From Thalassobaculum fulvum (GTDB lineage Bacteria; Pseudomonadota; Alphaproteobacteria; Thalassobaculales; Thalassobaculaceae), in contig NZ_BMZS01000008.1 in NCBI RefSeq assembly GCF_014652915.1, forward strand, positions 186,001 through 250,000: a stretch of 64,000 bases of DNA, given 5' to 3'. Below are positions 30,001 to 37,345 of the stretch, one piece after another. Positions within the stretch are counted from its first letter, which is position 1, and each line of letters opens with the position of its first letter. Made by a program: the position numbers and the translations under genes. The notes under the pieces are model-generated. The model ran no database searches, was not told the DNA's origin, and saw only the letters and a program-made list of their open reading frames with translations.

Positions 30001-30534
30001 GCCATCCAGCGGCTGCGCTCGGCCATCGCCTCGCTGAACCGCGAGGGCCGCGAGCGGCTGCTGGAGGCGTTCCATCGGGTCGACCGGCACTTCCAGACCC
30101 TGTTCACCCGACTGTTCGGCGGCGGCGAGGCCCATCTCAAGCTCACCGAGACCGAGGACCCGCTCGACGCCGGGCTGGAGATCATGGCCAGCCCGCCGGG
30201 CAAGAAGATGCAGCACCTGTCGCTGTTCTCCGGCGGCGAGCAGGCGCTGACCGCGGTCGCGCTGGTGTTCGCGGTGTTCCTGACCAACCCGTCGCCGATC
30301 TGCGTGCTCGACGAGGTCGACGCCCCGCTCGACGACACCAACGTCGACCGGTTCTGCTCGCTGCTGCAGGACATCGTGAAGGAGACCGGCACCCGGTTCC
30401 TGATCATCACCCACCACCGCATGACCATGGCGCGCATGGACCGGCTGTTCGGCGTGACCATGGCCGAGCGCGGGGTCAGCCAGCTGGTGTCGGTCGACCT
30501 CGCCCGGGCCGAGCGGCTGCGCGACGCCGGGTGA
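27049..30534 (+). CDS. smc: Chromosome segregation protein SMC
   Basis: A condensin ATPase organising and separating chromosomes. The 1161-residue protein has the N-terminal head with Walker A GPNGCGKSN, two long coiled-coil arms (~165-500 and ~665-1010), a hinge around residues 510-640 (QVTVEAGWEAALGAALGDDL), and the C-terminal head with signature LSLFSGGEQALTAVAL and Walker B ICVLDEVDAPLDDTNV. The start is GTG 27049, preceded by CAGGAGA. The arms are extremely Ala/Glu/Arg-rich, reflecting genome composition. Confidence 0.97.
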   Translation: MHFSKLRLAGFKSFVDPTEVVIEPGLTGVVGPNGCGKSNLVEALRWVMGETSAKQMRGDGMDDVIFGGTTSRPKRNMAEVSLVVANEDRRAPAQFNDAEELEIIRRIERERGSHYRVNGREVRARDVQLLFADAATGARSAGLVSQGKIGSIVQAKPTDRRALLEEAANIRGLHTRRHEAELRLRAAEQNLERLDDVLKALEGQRQALRRQAKQAQRYRALSEQIRRAESIVLHRRWTATMAEREVAGRALAQAGDKVALAAEAAAKASTAQAEAAAALPELRQIEAAASAELQRLTLARGELDAEERRITTARSEAETRLRQIADDAGREKALLEEAAATLARLTAERDALTAAGEGEAEAQEASQAALTRINRAAEEAEEAVHKATEAIAVADARRAALERQIRQAADRIARLERQQAEMAERRAELARQAVPEAEREAAARAVETAAAAVAEAEAAAPAAREAREAAKAADQQAREALRAIDSAVAGLEAEADGLRRLLVQKQDKSAPIVDQVTVEAGWEAALGAALGDDLESPELADAAADTATGWRALPEFAGSGSAETAAWPAGIEPLAPKVKAPAALARRLSRTGVAADPAAARAAQAALPAGARVVTRAGGVWRWDGYSITPGAPSAAAIRLERRNRLAELDAELAAKATDRAAARSAVSEAEARLAAADEAVETARTRLSDASSAQSAARSRAAELEARVSAVETKLSALDDGAARLAEERAEAASQQQAAEAGLAELPDVDALRSQSQGHRATLAERRAALVEARTEHDRLVREGTARRSRLSQVVQEITSWTDRRTRAETRVGELDTRRDAEQTEIARLEARPEQLRSQREQLSARIEESETGRRRAADRLVAAESKQSELDRAARDAERAAGEAREARIRAESVLEQINQTLRVERERIAERLDCTPDKILEAAGIDPNEPLPEADQTQSKLDRLIGERESIGPVNLRAETELEELDQQIQGMENERDDLTGAIQRLRSAIASLNREGRERLLEAFHRVDRHFQTLFTRLFGGGEAHLKLTETEDPLDAGLEIMASPPGKKMQHLSLFSGGEQALTAVALVFAVFLTNPSPICVLDEVDAPLDDTNVDRFCSLLQDIVKETGTRFLIITHHRMTMARMDRLFGVTMAERGVSQLVSVDLARAERLRDAG

Positions 30535-30596
30535 TTCCGGCAGGGCAAGAAAATCGTCGCAATATCAAATAGTTGAAAGCTTGTCGCAGGCCCCCA

Positions 30597-30632
30597 CACG
30601 GCCTTGACACCCCCAGGGGCCGTGCGTATGGT
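30597..30632 (+). promoter_or_regulatory. Strong sigma-70-like promoter of the F0 ATP synthase operon with overlapping dyad
   Basis: TTGACA at 30604-30609 and TATGGT at 30627-30632 have exact 17-base spacing. The -35 is flanked by an inverted repeat CACGGCC (30597-30603) / GGCCGTG (30618-30624) that could act as an operator or as a terminator hairpin for smc. It lies about 117 bases before the atpI start. The sequence match is direct; regulation by the dyad is inferred. Confidence 0.6.
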
Positions 30633-30748
30633 TGCGCCGCTTTCGCCGGGGCGCCGGCGAAGCACGGGCTGGCGCATGCCGAAAGCGTAAACCGGTCCGT
30701 TGGCGTAACCGATTACGGACCGCGGGAGACCGTGGCCCTGGACCGGGG

Positions 30749-31126
30749 ATGCAGGACCGAGACTCCCCGCCATCGCTCGACGACCTGGACTCTCGCCTGA
30801 AGAAGGCACGGGGCCACCAGGACGAACGCGTGCGACGGTCGGAGATGCTCTCGCCGGACCTTCCGGGTTCGGCCATGGGTCTGGCCTTCCGGGTCGGTGT
30901 CGAGCTGGTGGCCGGGGTCGCGGTCGGAGCCGGAATCGGGTATGCGCTGGATCGCTGGCTGGGGACCGGTCCCTGGCTGATGATCGTGTTTTTCTTTCTC
31001 GGCGCCGCGGGGGGCATGATGAATGTCTTCCGCGCCGCGACCGGCCAGGGGCTGGCGGTGGGATACCGCAAGCCCGGGGACGACGCGGGGAACGGCAGCC
31101 GGGGCGGGACGGAGCGAGAGGGGTAG
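30749..31126 (+). CDS. atpI: ATP synthase protein I (AtpI/AtpZ)
   Basis: A small membrane protein of 125 residues encoded first in F0 operons. It assists c-ring assembly or magnesium handling in studied species. It has a charged N terminus (LKKARGHQDERVRRSE) and two transmembrane helices (GVELVAGVAVGAGIGYALDR; WLMIVFFFLGAAGGMMNVFR). ATG 30749 is within a G-rich leader without an obvious ribosome-binding site, so a different start is possible. atpB begins 4 bases after its stop. Confidence 0.85.
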   Translation: MQDRDSPPSLDDLDSRLKKARGHQDERVRRSEMLSPDLPGSAMGLAFRVGVELVAGVAVGAGIGYALDRWLGTGPWLMIVFFFLGAAGGMMNVFRAATGQGLAVGYRKPGDDAGNGSRGGTEREG

Positions 31127-31129
31127 CGC

Positions 31130-31855
31130 GTGGCGTCGCCGGTCGAACAGTTCAAGCTGAAGCCGCTGGTTCCGATCGAGATCGGGGGGCTCGACCTCTC
31201 GTACACGAACTCGGCACTGTTCATGACGCTGGCCGTGGTCGCGGCGGGCGTGTTCCTGACCCAGTCGATGCGCGGCCGGCACCTGGTGCCGAACCGCTGG
31301 CAGTCGATGGCGGAACTCAGCTACGAGTTCATAGCCAACATGGTGCGCGAGCAGGTCGGGTCGGACGGGCGCCCGTACTTCCCGTTCATCTTCGCGCTGT
31401 TCATGTTCATCCTGCTCGGCAACCTGCTGGGCATGGTGCCGTACAGCTACACCTTCACCAGCCAGATCATCGTGACCTTCGCCATGGCGATCGCGGTGTT
31501 CCTCGGCGTGACGCTGATCGCGATCATCAAGCACGGCGTCCACTTCCTGACCTTCTTCTTCCCGTCGGGCGCGCCGATCTACATGGCGCCGCTGCTGATC
31601 CCGATCGAGATCCTGTCGTATCTCTCGCGCCCGATCAGCCTGTCGGTCCGACTGTTCGCGAACATGATGGCCGGCCACACCATGATGAAGGTGTTCGGCA
31701 GCTTCGTGGTGGCGCTCGGCGTGTTCGGCGTGGCGCCGATGGTGGTTCTGGTCGCGCTGACCGGGTTCGAGATCCTGGTCGCCGTGCTGCAGGCCTACGT
31801 GTTCACCATCCTGACCTGCATCTATCTCCGCGACGCCCTGCATCTGCACCACTGA
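31130..31855 (+). CDS. atpB: F0 ATP synthase subunit a
   Basis: Forms the proton half-channels next to the c-ring. The 241-residue protein has five to six helices. The essential arginine lies in [19 protein letters not shown], and the C-terminal helix ends [12 protein letters not shown]. The start is GTG 31130 ([20 protein letters not shown]), 4 bases after the atpI stop. Confidence 0.97.
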   Translation: MASPVEQFKLKPLVPIEIGGLDLSYTNSALFMTLAVVAAGVFLTQSMRGRHLVPNRWQSMAELSYEFIANMVREQVGSDGRPYFPFIFALFMFILLGNLLGMVPYSYTFTSQIIVTFAMAIAVFLGVTLIAIIKHGVHFLTFFFPSGAPIYMAPLLIPIEILSYLSRPISLSVRLFANMMAGHTMMKVFGSFVVALGVFGVAPMVVLVALTGFEILVAVLQAYVFTILTCIYLRDALHLHH

Positions 31856-31907
31856 GCGGGCTTCGCATCCACTCGCCTACCATCTGCTAAACGGAAGGAC
31901 GCATATC

Positions 31908-32132
31908 ATGGACCTCGCATCCGCCAAGATGATCGGAGCCGGCATCGCCGTTATCGCCCTGATGGGCGTGGGTGTCGGTATCGGCAACATCTTCTCGACC
32001 CTGATCGCTTCGATCGCCCGCAACCCGGCCGCCCGCGGCGAGGTCTTCGGCATCGGCATTCTGGGCTTCGCGCTGACGGAAGCCGTCGCGCTGTTCGCGC
32101 TGCTGATCGCGTTCCTCATCCTGTTCACCTGA
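31908..32132 (+). CDS. atpE: F0 ATP synthase subunit c
   Basis: A proteolipid of 74 residues forming the rotor ring. Helix 1 contains a glycine-rich face ([17 protein letters not shown]), the polar loop is ARNPAARGE, and helix 2 carries the proton-binding glutamate in [14 protein letters not shown]. It is preceded by GGAAGG. Its codon use includes more A/T third positions than its neighbours, as usual for a highly expressed small gene. Confidence 0.97.
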   Translation: MDLASAKMIGAGIAVIALMGVGVGIGNIFSTLIASIARNPAARGEVFGIGILGFALTEAVALFALLIAFLILFT

Positions 32133-32185
32133 TCCGGGCGGCACCGGGCATCCCGGTGCGGCTCTCTCGTGAGGAGGGTGAAGGC

Positions 32186-32794
32186 ATGAAGTGCTATGCG
32201 TGGCTGCGCGGTTCGGCGCTGGGCACGGCCGTGCTGGCCGGGCTGACGGCGTTGCCCGCGCTCGCCGCCTCCGAGGGCGGGGATGGGCACGGCGGCGGCG
32301 GTCTTCCGCAGCTCGACGTCCACACCTACCCGACCCAGATCTTCTGGCTCGTCGTCACTTTCGTGGTCCTGTACCTGATCATGTCGAAGGTGGCGCTGCC
32401 GCGCATCGCCGAGGTCCTCGAGGAGCGCCAGGAGCGTATCGCCGACGACATCGAGACGGCCGAACGGCTGCGCTCGGAGGCGGCGGCGGTCCAGGCCGAG
32501 TACGAGCAGGCCCTGGCCGATGCCCGCGGCAAGGCCCAGGAGATGTTCCGCGAGACCAACGACGCGCTCGCCAAGGAGCATGCCGAGGCCGAGGCCGAGG
32601 CGGCGAAGAAGGTGGCCCGCAAGACCAAGACCGCCGAGACCCGCATCGCCAAGCAGCGGGCCGAGGCGCTCGAGAGCCTGCGGACCGTGGCCAGCGAGAC
32701 CGCGGCGGCGGCCACCGCCAAGCTGATCGGCGTGCAGCCGTCGGCCGAGGCGGTCGACAAGGCGGTCGAGGCGGCGGCCGGGGGAGGTGCCTGA
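32186..32794 (+). CDS. atpG: F0 ATP synthase subunit b' (AtpF'/AtpG)
   Basis: One of two dissimilar b-type stator subunits found in alphaproteobacteria and phototrophs. 202 residues: a leader with a hydrophobic segment, the membrane helix (QIFWLVVTFVVLYLIMSKVA), then a long coiled coil to the C terminus. ATG 32186 follows a strong GAGGAGG sequence. The stop overlaps the atpF start by one base (TGATG). Confidence 0.92.
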   Translation: MKCYAWLRGSALGTAVLAGLTALPALAASEGGDGHGGGGLPQLDVHTYPTQIFWLVVTFVVLYLIMSKVALPRIAEVLEERQERIADDIETAERLRSEAAAVQAEYEQALADARGKAQEMFRETNDALAKEHAEAEAEAAKKVARKTKTAETRIAKQRAEALESLRTVASETAAAATAKLIGVQPSAEAVDKAVEAAAGGGA

Positions 32795-33276
32795 TGTTTG
32801 CCGATCCGACATTCTGGGTTGCCGTCTCCTTCGTCCTGTTCGTCGTGCTGGTCGCCAAGATGGTCTGGCAGAAGGCCACGGTGGCGCTCGACGCGCGGGC
32901 CGAGGAGATCCGCAAGCGGCTGGAAGAGGCGCAGAACCTCCGCGAGGAGGCCCAGGCCGCCAAGGCGAACTACCAGCGCCTGCAGCGCGACGCGCTGAAG
33001 GAGGCCGAGGCGATCCTGGCGCACGCCCGCGAAGAGGCGAAGCGGATGCGCGAGGACTCCGAGAAGAAGCTGGAGGCCGCCCTGGCCCGTCGCGAGCAGC
33101 TGGCGGTCGAGAAGATCGCGGCCGCCGAGGCCAAGGCCCTGCAGGACGTCCGCGAGCAGATGGTGGACCTCGCGATGGCCGCCACCCGGCAGCTGATCGA
33201 GGCGAACATCGACGATTCGGTACGGGGCCGGCTGGTCGAGGATGCGGTGACGGAGATCCCGGCCCGCCTCCAGTAG
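32794..33276 (+). CDS. atpF: F0 ATP synthase subunit b
   Basis: The second stator b subunit: 160 residues with an N-terminal membrane helix (FWVAVSFVLFVVLVAKMVW) and a charged coiled coil (RAEEIRKRLEEAQNLREEAQ onward) that contacts delta in F1. It ends the F0 operon. The F1 genes are elsewhere, as is usual in alphaproteobacteria. Confidence 0.95.
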   Translation: MFADPTFWVAVSFVLFVVLVAKMVWQKATVALDARAEEIRKRLEEAQNLREEAQAAKANYQRLQRDALKEAEAILAHAREEAKRMREDSEKKLEAALARREQLAVEKIAAAEAKALQDVREQMVDLAMAATRQLIEANIDDSVRGRLVEDAVTEIPARLQ

Positions 33277-33297
33277 GATCCGCCTCGAACCAACCGC

Positions 33298-34035
33298 CTA
33301 GTCGCCTTCCGACACGGCCCGGCCCTCCGCCGGGCCGTTCGTCGTTGCGGCACCGCTCGACGCCTCGTCGCCGAACATGATCCGGATGCGGGCCCGCTGG
33401 GCCGACCGGATATGCGCCCGGGCCGCCGCCTCGGCTCCCTCGACGTCGCGGGCCTCGATGGCGTGGACGATGGCGGCGTGCTCCTCGCGCGCGGTGTCGG
33501 ACCGGCCGGTCAGCGACAGCGTGGTCATGCCCAGCAGGGCCATGGCGTCGCGCAGCACGTTCAGGGTCTTCAGCAGGTAGCGGTTATGGGCGGCCCGGTA
33601 CAGGGCGCCGTGGAACTGCCGGTTGTGGGTCGCCAGGCGCTGCGGGTCGCCGTCGTCGCCGGGGTCGCTGGCCATGATGTCGCGCAGCACCGCGATCTCG
33701 GCCTCCGAGGCATGGCGCGCCGCCAGGCCGGCCGCGGTGCCCTCGAGCACCTCGCGCATCTGGTACAGCTCCATGACCGCCTGGTGATCGAGCTCGGCGA
33801 TCACCATGCCGCGGTACGGGGCGAAGGTCAGCAGGCCGTCGGCCTCCAGCCGGCGCAGCGCCTCGCGCACCGGGGTCCGGCTCATCCTCAGCCGGTCGGC
33901 CATCTCGATCTCGCGGATCCTCTGGCCGGGCTTCAGTTCGCCGGCCTGGATCGCCTCCTTGAGGCGGGCGTAGGCGATCTCGCCCCGCGATTCCTGGGCG
34001 TCGCCGCCCTCGCCTCCGTCGTGCATGCGCGTCAT
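33298..34035 (-). CDS. GntR-family regulator, FadR/FCD subfamily
   Basis: A 245-residue regulator with an N-terminal winged HTH (LKPGQRIREIEMADRLRMSR, TPVREALRRLEADGLL) and a C-terminal FCD domain with the metal-binding pattern around HNRQFHGALYRAAHNRYLL and EEHAAIVHAIEARD. FCD regulators usually sense carboxylic acids. It lies 72 bases downstream of the TcuA-like gene on the same strand. The divergent promoter region beyond that gene carries a TTGTATACAA palindrome that fits this family's operators. Confidence 0.92.
   Translation of the reverse strand: MTRMHDGGEGGDAQESRGEIAYARLKEAIQAGELKPGQRIREIEMADRLRMSRTPVREALRRLEADGLLTFAPYRGMVIAELDHQAVMELYQMREVLEGTAAGLAARHASEAEIAVLRDIMASDPGDDGDPQRLATHNRQFHGALYRAAHNRYLLKTLNVLRDAMALLGMTTLSLTGRSDTAREEHAAIVHAIEARDVEGAEAAARAHIRSAQRARIRIMFGDEASSGAATTNGPAEGRAVSEGD
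33314..33338. terminator. Hairpin at the end of the F0 operon
   Basis: ACGGCCCGG (33314-33322), a 7-base loop, and CCGGGCCGT (33330-33338) form a perfect 9-bp GC stem about 38 bases after the atpF stop, followed only by TCGTCGTT. It overlaps the last codons of the convergent GntR gene. A rho-independent role is possible but the T-run is poor. Confidence 0.35.
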
Positions 34036-34107
34036 CGCCGCCTCCCGCCCCCGGGTCGGCCCCCGGTGGCCGACTCTCGGCCTGCGCCGCAGCCGGCCTT
34101 CCGGCGG

Positions 34108-35610
34108 TTACCGGGCGGCCTGGGCCACCCCGCCCTTCGCCGCCTCGCCGGCGCCGGTGCCGGCGATCTTGCCGAACACCGCCCCGGCGCACAGCCCGGT
34201 CCCGCCCGGATAGTTGAAGTAGAACAGGCCCCCGACCAGTTCCCCCGCCGCATACAGACCGGGGATCGGCACGAGATCGACGTCCAGCACCTGGCCGTTG
34301 CCGTCGATGCGCAGCCCGCCGAAGGTGAACGTCACCCCGCAGGTAACCTGATAGGCCTCGTATGGCGGCGTGTCGAGCGTGTTGGCCCAGTTCGACTTCG
34401 GCACCGCCAGGCCACGCGTGCTGCGGCCGTCCTTGACGTTCGGGTTGAACGGAACGTCCTGCATGACCGCCGCGTTCCAGGCCTTCAACTCGGCCAGGGC
34501 GGCCTGCGGGTTCACGCCCTCGAGCTTGGTCACCAGGTCCTCGAGGGTGTCGGCGGTCACCTTGGTGACCCGCCGGATCCGGTACTCGTCGCGCAGCAGA
34601 TGGGTGACCTTCTGGTCGAACACCTGCCAGGCGAACTGGTTCGGCTGGTTCAGGATCACCCGGCCGTACTTGGCGTAGGTGTAGTTGCGGAAGTCGGCGC
34701 CCTCGTCCACGAACCGCTTGCCGTCGGCATTGATCATGATGCCGAACGGATAGGAGTGCTTCTGGAAGTTGTCGCCGACCGTCAGGTCGCCGAACTCCGG
34801 CGCGTTGTAGTCCCAGCCGACCGCGTGGCAGCCCGACCAGTTGCCGTAGGGGGCCGCGCCGATCGCCAGCGCCATGTTGATGCCGTCGCCGGTGTTGAAC
34901 CGGCTGCCGCGCACCTTGGCCAGCTCCCAGCCGGCACCGAGATAGCGGGTGCGCCACTCCGGGTTGGCCTGGAAGCCGCCGGCCGCCAGCACCACCGCCT
35001 TGGCCTTGATCACCTCGACCCCGGTGGGGGTCTTCACCCGCACGCCGCTGACCGCGACGTCGTCGTACAGCAGCTCGAGCACGCGGGCCGAGAAACGGAT
35101 CTCGATACCCTCGCGCCGGGCCGCGTTCCACAGCCCCTCGACCAGGCCCGGGCCACCGCCCCAGGCCTCGACCGTCAGGCCGCCCCAGAACTTGAACCGG
35201 CCGTCGACCTTGAACGCCTGACGGCCCCAGATCGGCTGGAACCGGATGCCCTTCCCGCGCATCCACATCAGCGTGTCGTATGACCGGGTCACCAGGGTCT
35301 CGGCCATGTCCGGGTTGGTCCGGAACTGGGTGACCCGGAACATGTCGTCGAAGAACTGGTCGCTGGTGTAGGTCCCGAAGTCGGTGATCGCCACCTCGTC
35401 GTCGGTCAGGTCGGGCATCAGCGCCCGCAGGTCGTCGACGCCGTTGTAGACCGTGCGAATCGCACCCGCGGTGAACCGGGTGTTGCCGCCGCCCTCGTCT
35501 TCGGGCGCGCGCTCCAGCACCAGCACGCTGGCGCCGTTCTCGCGCGCCGCCAGGGCCGCGCACAGGGCGGCGTTGCCGGCCCCGACCACCACGACGTCCC
35601 AATCCGCCAT
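34108..35610 (-). CDS. FAD-dependent tricarballylate dehydrogenase-like flavoprotein (TcuA-like)
   Basis: A 500-residue FAD_binding_2 family oxidoreductase (fumarate reductase/ketosteroid dehydrogenase fold). Visible: the N-terminal dinucleotide motif VVVGAGNAALCAALAARENG, VLERAPEDEGGGNTRFTAG, the second FAD contact AVVLAAGGFQANP, and the C-terminal GLYAAGELVGGLFYFNYPGGTG. TcuA oxidises tricarballylate to cis-aconitate in enteric bacteria. The partner TcuB is not present here, so the electron acceptor is unknown. Other alpha,beta-desaturations of di- or tricarboxylates are possible. It is probably co-transcribed with the GntR regulator gene downstream and divergent from the ThDP enzyme. Confidence 0.8.
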   Translation of the reverse strand: MADWDVVVVGAGNAALCAALAARENGASVLVLERAPEDEGGGNTRFTAGAIRTVYNGVDDLRALMPDLTDDEVAITDFGTYTSDQFFDDMFRVTQFRTNPDMAETLVTRSYDTLMWMRGKGIRFQPIWGRQAFKVDGRFKFWGGLTVEAWGGGPGLVEGLWNAARREGIEIRFSARVLELLYDDVAVSGVRVKTPTGVEVIKAKAVVLAAGGFQANPEWRTRYLGAGWELAKVRGSRFNTGDGINMALAIGAAPYGNWSGCHAVGWDYNAPEFGDLTVGDNFQKHSYPFGIMINADGKRFVDEGADFRNYTYAKYGRVILNQPNQFAWQVFDQKVTHLLRDEYRIRRVTKVTADTLEDLVTKLEGVNPQAALAELKAWNAAVMQDVPFNPNVKDGRSTRGLAVPKSNWANTLDTPPYEAYQVTCGVTFTFGGLRIDGNGQVLDVDLVPIPGLYAAGELVGGLFYFNYPGGTGLCAGAVFGKIAGTGAGEAAKGGVAQAAR

Positions 35611-35669
35611 CTTCCAGCTCCGTTTCTTCGCGCTTGGGTATCACCGCAAACTAGGTCAAGCTGAGGGCG

Positions 35670-35689
35670 TTGTACACCCTTGTATACAA
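35670..35689. promoter_or_regulatory. Candidate GntR/FCD operator (TTGTATACAA)
   Basis: The perfect palindrome TTGTATACAA (35680-35689) is preceded exactly 10 bp upstream by a half-matching copy, TTGTACACCC (35670-35679). It sits in the 94-base divergent region between the TcuA-like gene and the ThDP-enzyme gene, just before the latter's GGAGG ribosome-binding site. Such palindromes are typical FadR-subfamily targets, and an FCD regulator is encoded one gene away. Confidence 0.6.
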
Positions 35690-35704
35690 TCCTGGAGGAC
35701 ACGC

Positions 35705-37315
35705 ATGGCCACGGTCAGCGAGGTGATCGCCGGCTACCTCGACGCGGCGGAAATCGGTCACGTCTTCGGCTATCCCGGGGACCCGAGCGTCGAGGTGATC
35801 GAGGCCTTCAGGCAGGCCGGCATCCGGTTCGTGCTGGGCCGCCGCGAGGGCACCGCCGGGCTGATGGCGCTGGCCTATTCCCAGGTCACCGGCCGGCCGG
35901 GCGTGGCCCTGTCGACCCTCGGCCCGGGCTCCTCCAACCTGACCAATGCGGTCGCCACCGCCCTGCTCGACCGGGTGCCGCTGATCGCCATCTCCGGGCA
36001 GATCGAGACCCGGCGGGAGGCGGTGTTCACCCACCAGGTCCTGGACCACGCCCGGATGTTCGGCCCGATCTCGAAGTGGACGGCGGAGCTGCGCGCCAGC
36101 GCCGCCGGTGCGACACTCCGCCGCGCCTTCCGGACCGCCACCGCCGAGCGGCCGGGGCCGGTGCATCTGACGACGCCGGCCGACGTGGTCGGTGCCGAGG
36201 CCGGCGACGCGGCGATCGCGCTGCCGCCGCTGCGCCCGGCCGCAACCGCGGTCCAGGTGTTCGCCGACCCGGGCGTGGTGGCCGACCCGCTGAAGCGTCT
36301 GGCCGCCGCCCGCCGGCCGGTGATCGTCGCCGGCATCGGCGCGCTGCGCGCCGGCGCCACCGCCCCGCTGGTGCGCCTCGCCGAGGCCGCCGGCATCCCG
36401 GTCGTCACCTCGCCGATGGCCAAGGGGCTGATGCCGGAGGACCACCCCTACTTCGCGTCGGTCCTCGACATGGCCTGCAACGACGTGGTGTGGGACTTCC
36501 TGAAGGGCGCCGACCTGATCGTCTGCGCCGGCTTCGACGCGGTCGAGCTGATCAAGTCCTGGACCCCGAAGGCGCCGGTCGTCCACATCGACGCGATCCC
36601 CAACATCGACCAGGTCTACCCGGCCGAGGTCGAGGTGGTCGGCGACGTCGCGGCGATCCTGGCGAGCCTCGCCGACGGCTGGCAGGGCGAGCCGCGCTGG
36701 CGCGAGGCCGAGGTCGCCGAGCACCGCGAGACCCTGTCGAAGGCGTACTACGAGGGCCGGGTCGCCGGCGCGCTGAACCCGACCGACGTGATCGACCAGG
36801 TCCGCGCCGCGATGCCGGCCGAGAGCCGGGCGACCGCCGACGTCGGCTCGCACAAGCTGCTGGTCGGCCAGGGCTGGCGCACCTCGGTGCCGGGCGGCGT
36901 GCTGATGACCAACGGCCTCAGCTCCATGGGCTACTCGCTGCCGGGTGCGATCACCGCCGCCCTGGTCGAGCCGGAGCGGCCGTGCGTGTGCTTCACCGGC
37001 GACGGCGGCCTCGCCATGGTGCAGAGCGAGCTCGCGCTCGGCGCCGAGCTGAAGACCGCGCCGCTGGTGGTGGTGTTCTGCGACGACTCGCTGAACCGCA
37101 TCGAGCTGAAGCAGATGCGCCGCCAGTACCCGGCCGAGGGCACCCGGATGATGCCGGTCGACGTCGCCCGCGCGGCCGAGGCCATGAACTGCCACGCCCT
37201 CGCCGCCGACAGCCCGGCCAGCCTGGACGCCGCCCTAGCGCAGTCCCGGCCGACCGACCGGCCGACGGTGATCGCCGCCCGCATCGACCCGCAACAGTAC
37301 GCCGCCCAGTTCTAG
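35705..37315 (+). CDS. Thiamine diphosphate-dependent enzyme, acetolactate-synthase-like
   Basis: A 536-residue member of the ThDP superfamily with the three usual domains. The PYR domain has a conserved Glu in GRREGTAGLMALAYS. The middle domain is at ~190-320. The PP domain has GDGGLAMVQSELALGAEL, where the metal-binding loop ends CDDSLNRIELKQ instead of the usual NN. The family includes acetolactate synthase, benzoylformate decarboxylase and sulfoacetaldehyde acetyltransferase; the reaction here cannot be chosen. ATG 35705 follows GGAGG. It leads a + strand operon with MFS, VOC and TauD genes, probably controlled by the TTGTATACAA site. Confidence 0.85.
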   Translation: MATVSEVIAGYLDAAEIGHVFGYPGDPSVEVIEAFRQAGIRFVLGRREGTAGLMALAYSQVTGRPGVALSTLGPGSSNLTNAVATALLDRVPLIAISGQIETRREAVFTHQVLDHARMFGPISKWTAELRASAAGATLRRAFRTATAERPGPVHLTTPADVVGAEAGDAAIALPPLRPAATAVQVFADPGVVADPLKRLAAARRPVIVAGIGALRAGATAPLVRLAEAAGIPVVTSPMAKGLMPEDHPYFASVLDMACNDVVWDFLKGADLIVCAGFDAVELIKSWTPKAPVVHIDAIPNIDQVYPAEVEVVGDVAAILASLADGWQGEPRWREAEVAEHRETLSKAYYEGRVAGALNPTDVIDQVRAAMPAESRATADVGSHKLLVGQGWRTSVPGGVLMTNGLSSMGYSLPGAITAALVEPERPCVCFTGDGGLAMVQSELALGAELKTAPLVVVFCDDSLNRIELKQMRRQYPAEGTRMMPVDVARAAEAMNCHALAADSPASLDAALAQSRPTDRPTVIAARIDPQQYAAQF

Positions 37316-37345
37316 GGCGGTCCCTCCCGCGTTAGGCTCGCCGCC

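Noticed and set aside
33412-35283. A 623-codon + strand frame opposite the GntR and TcuA-like genes
   Set aside because: It is His/Arg/Asp-rich antisense translation. The minus-strand genes have clear domains and start signals.
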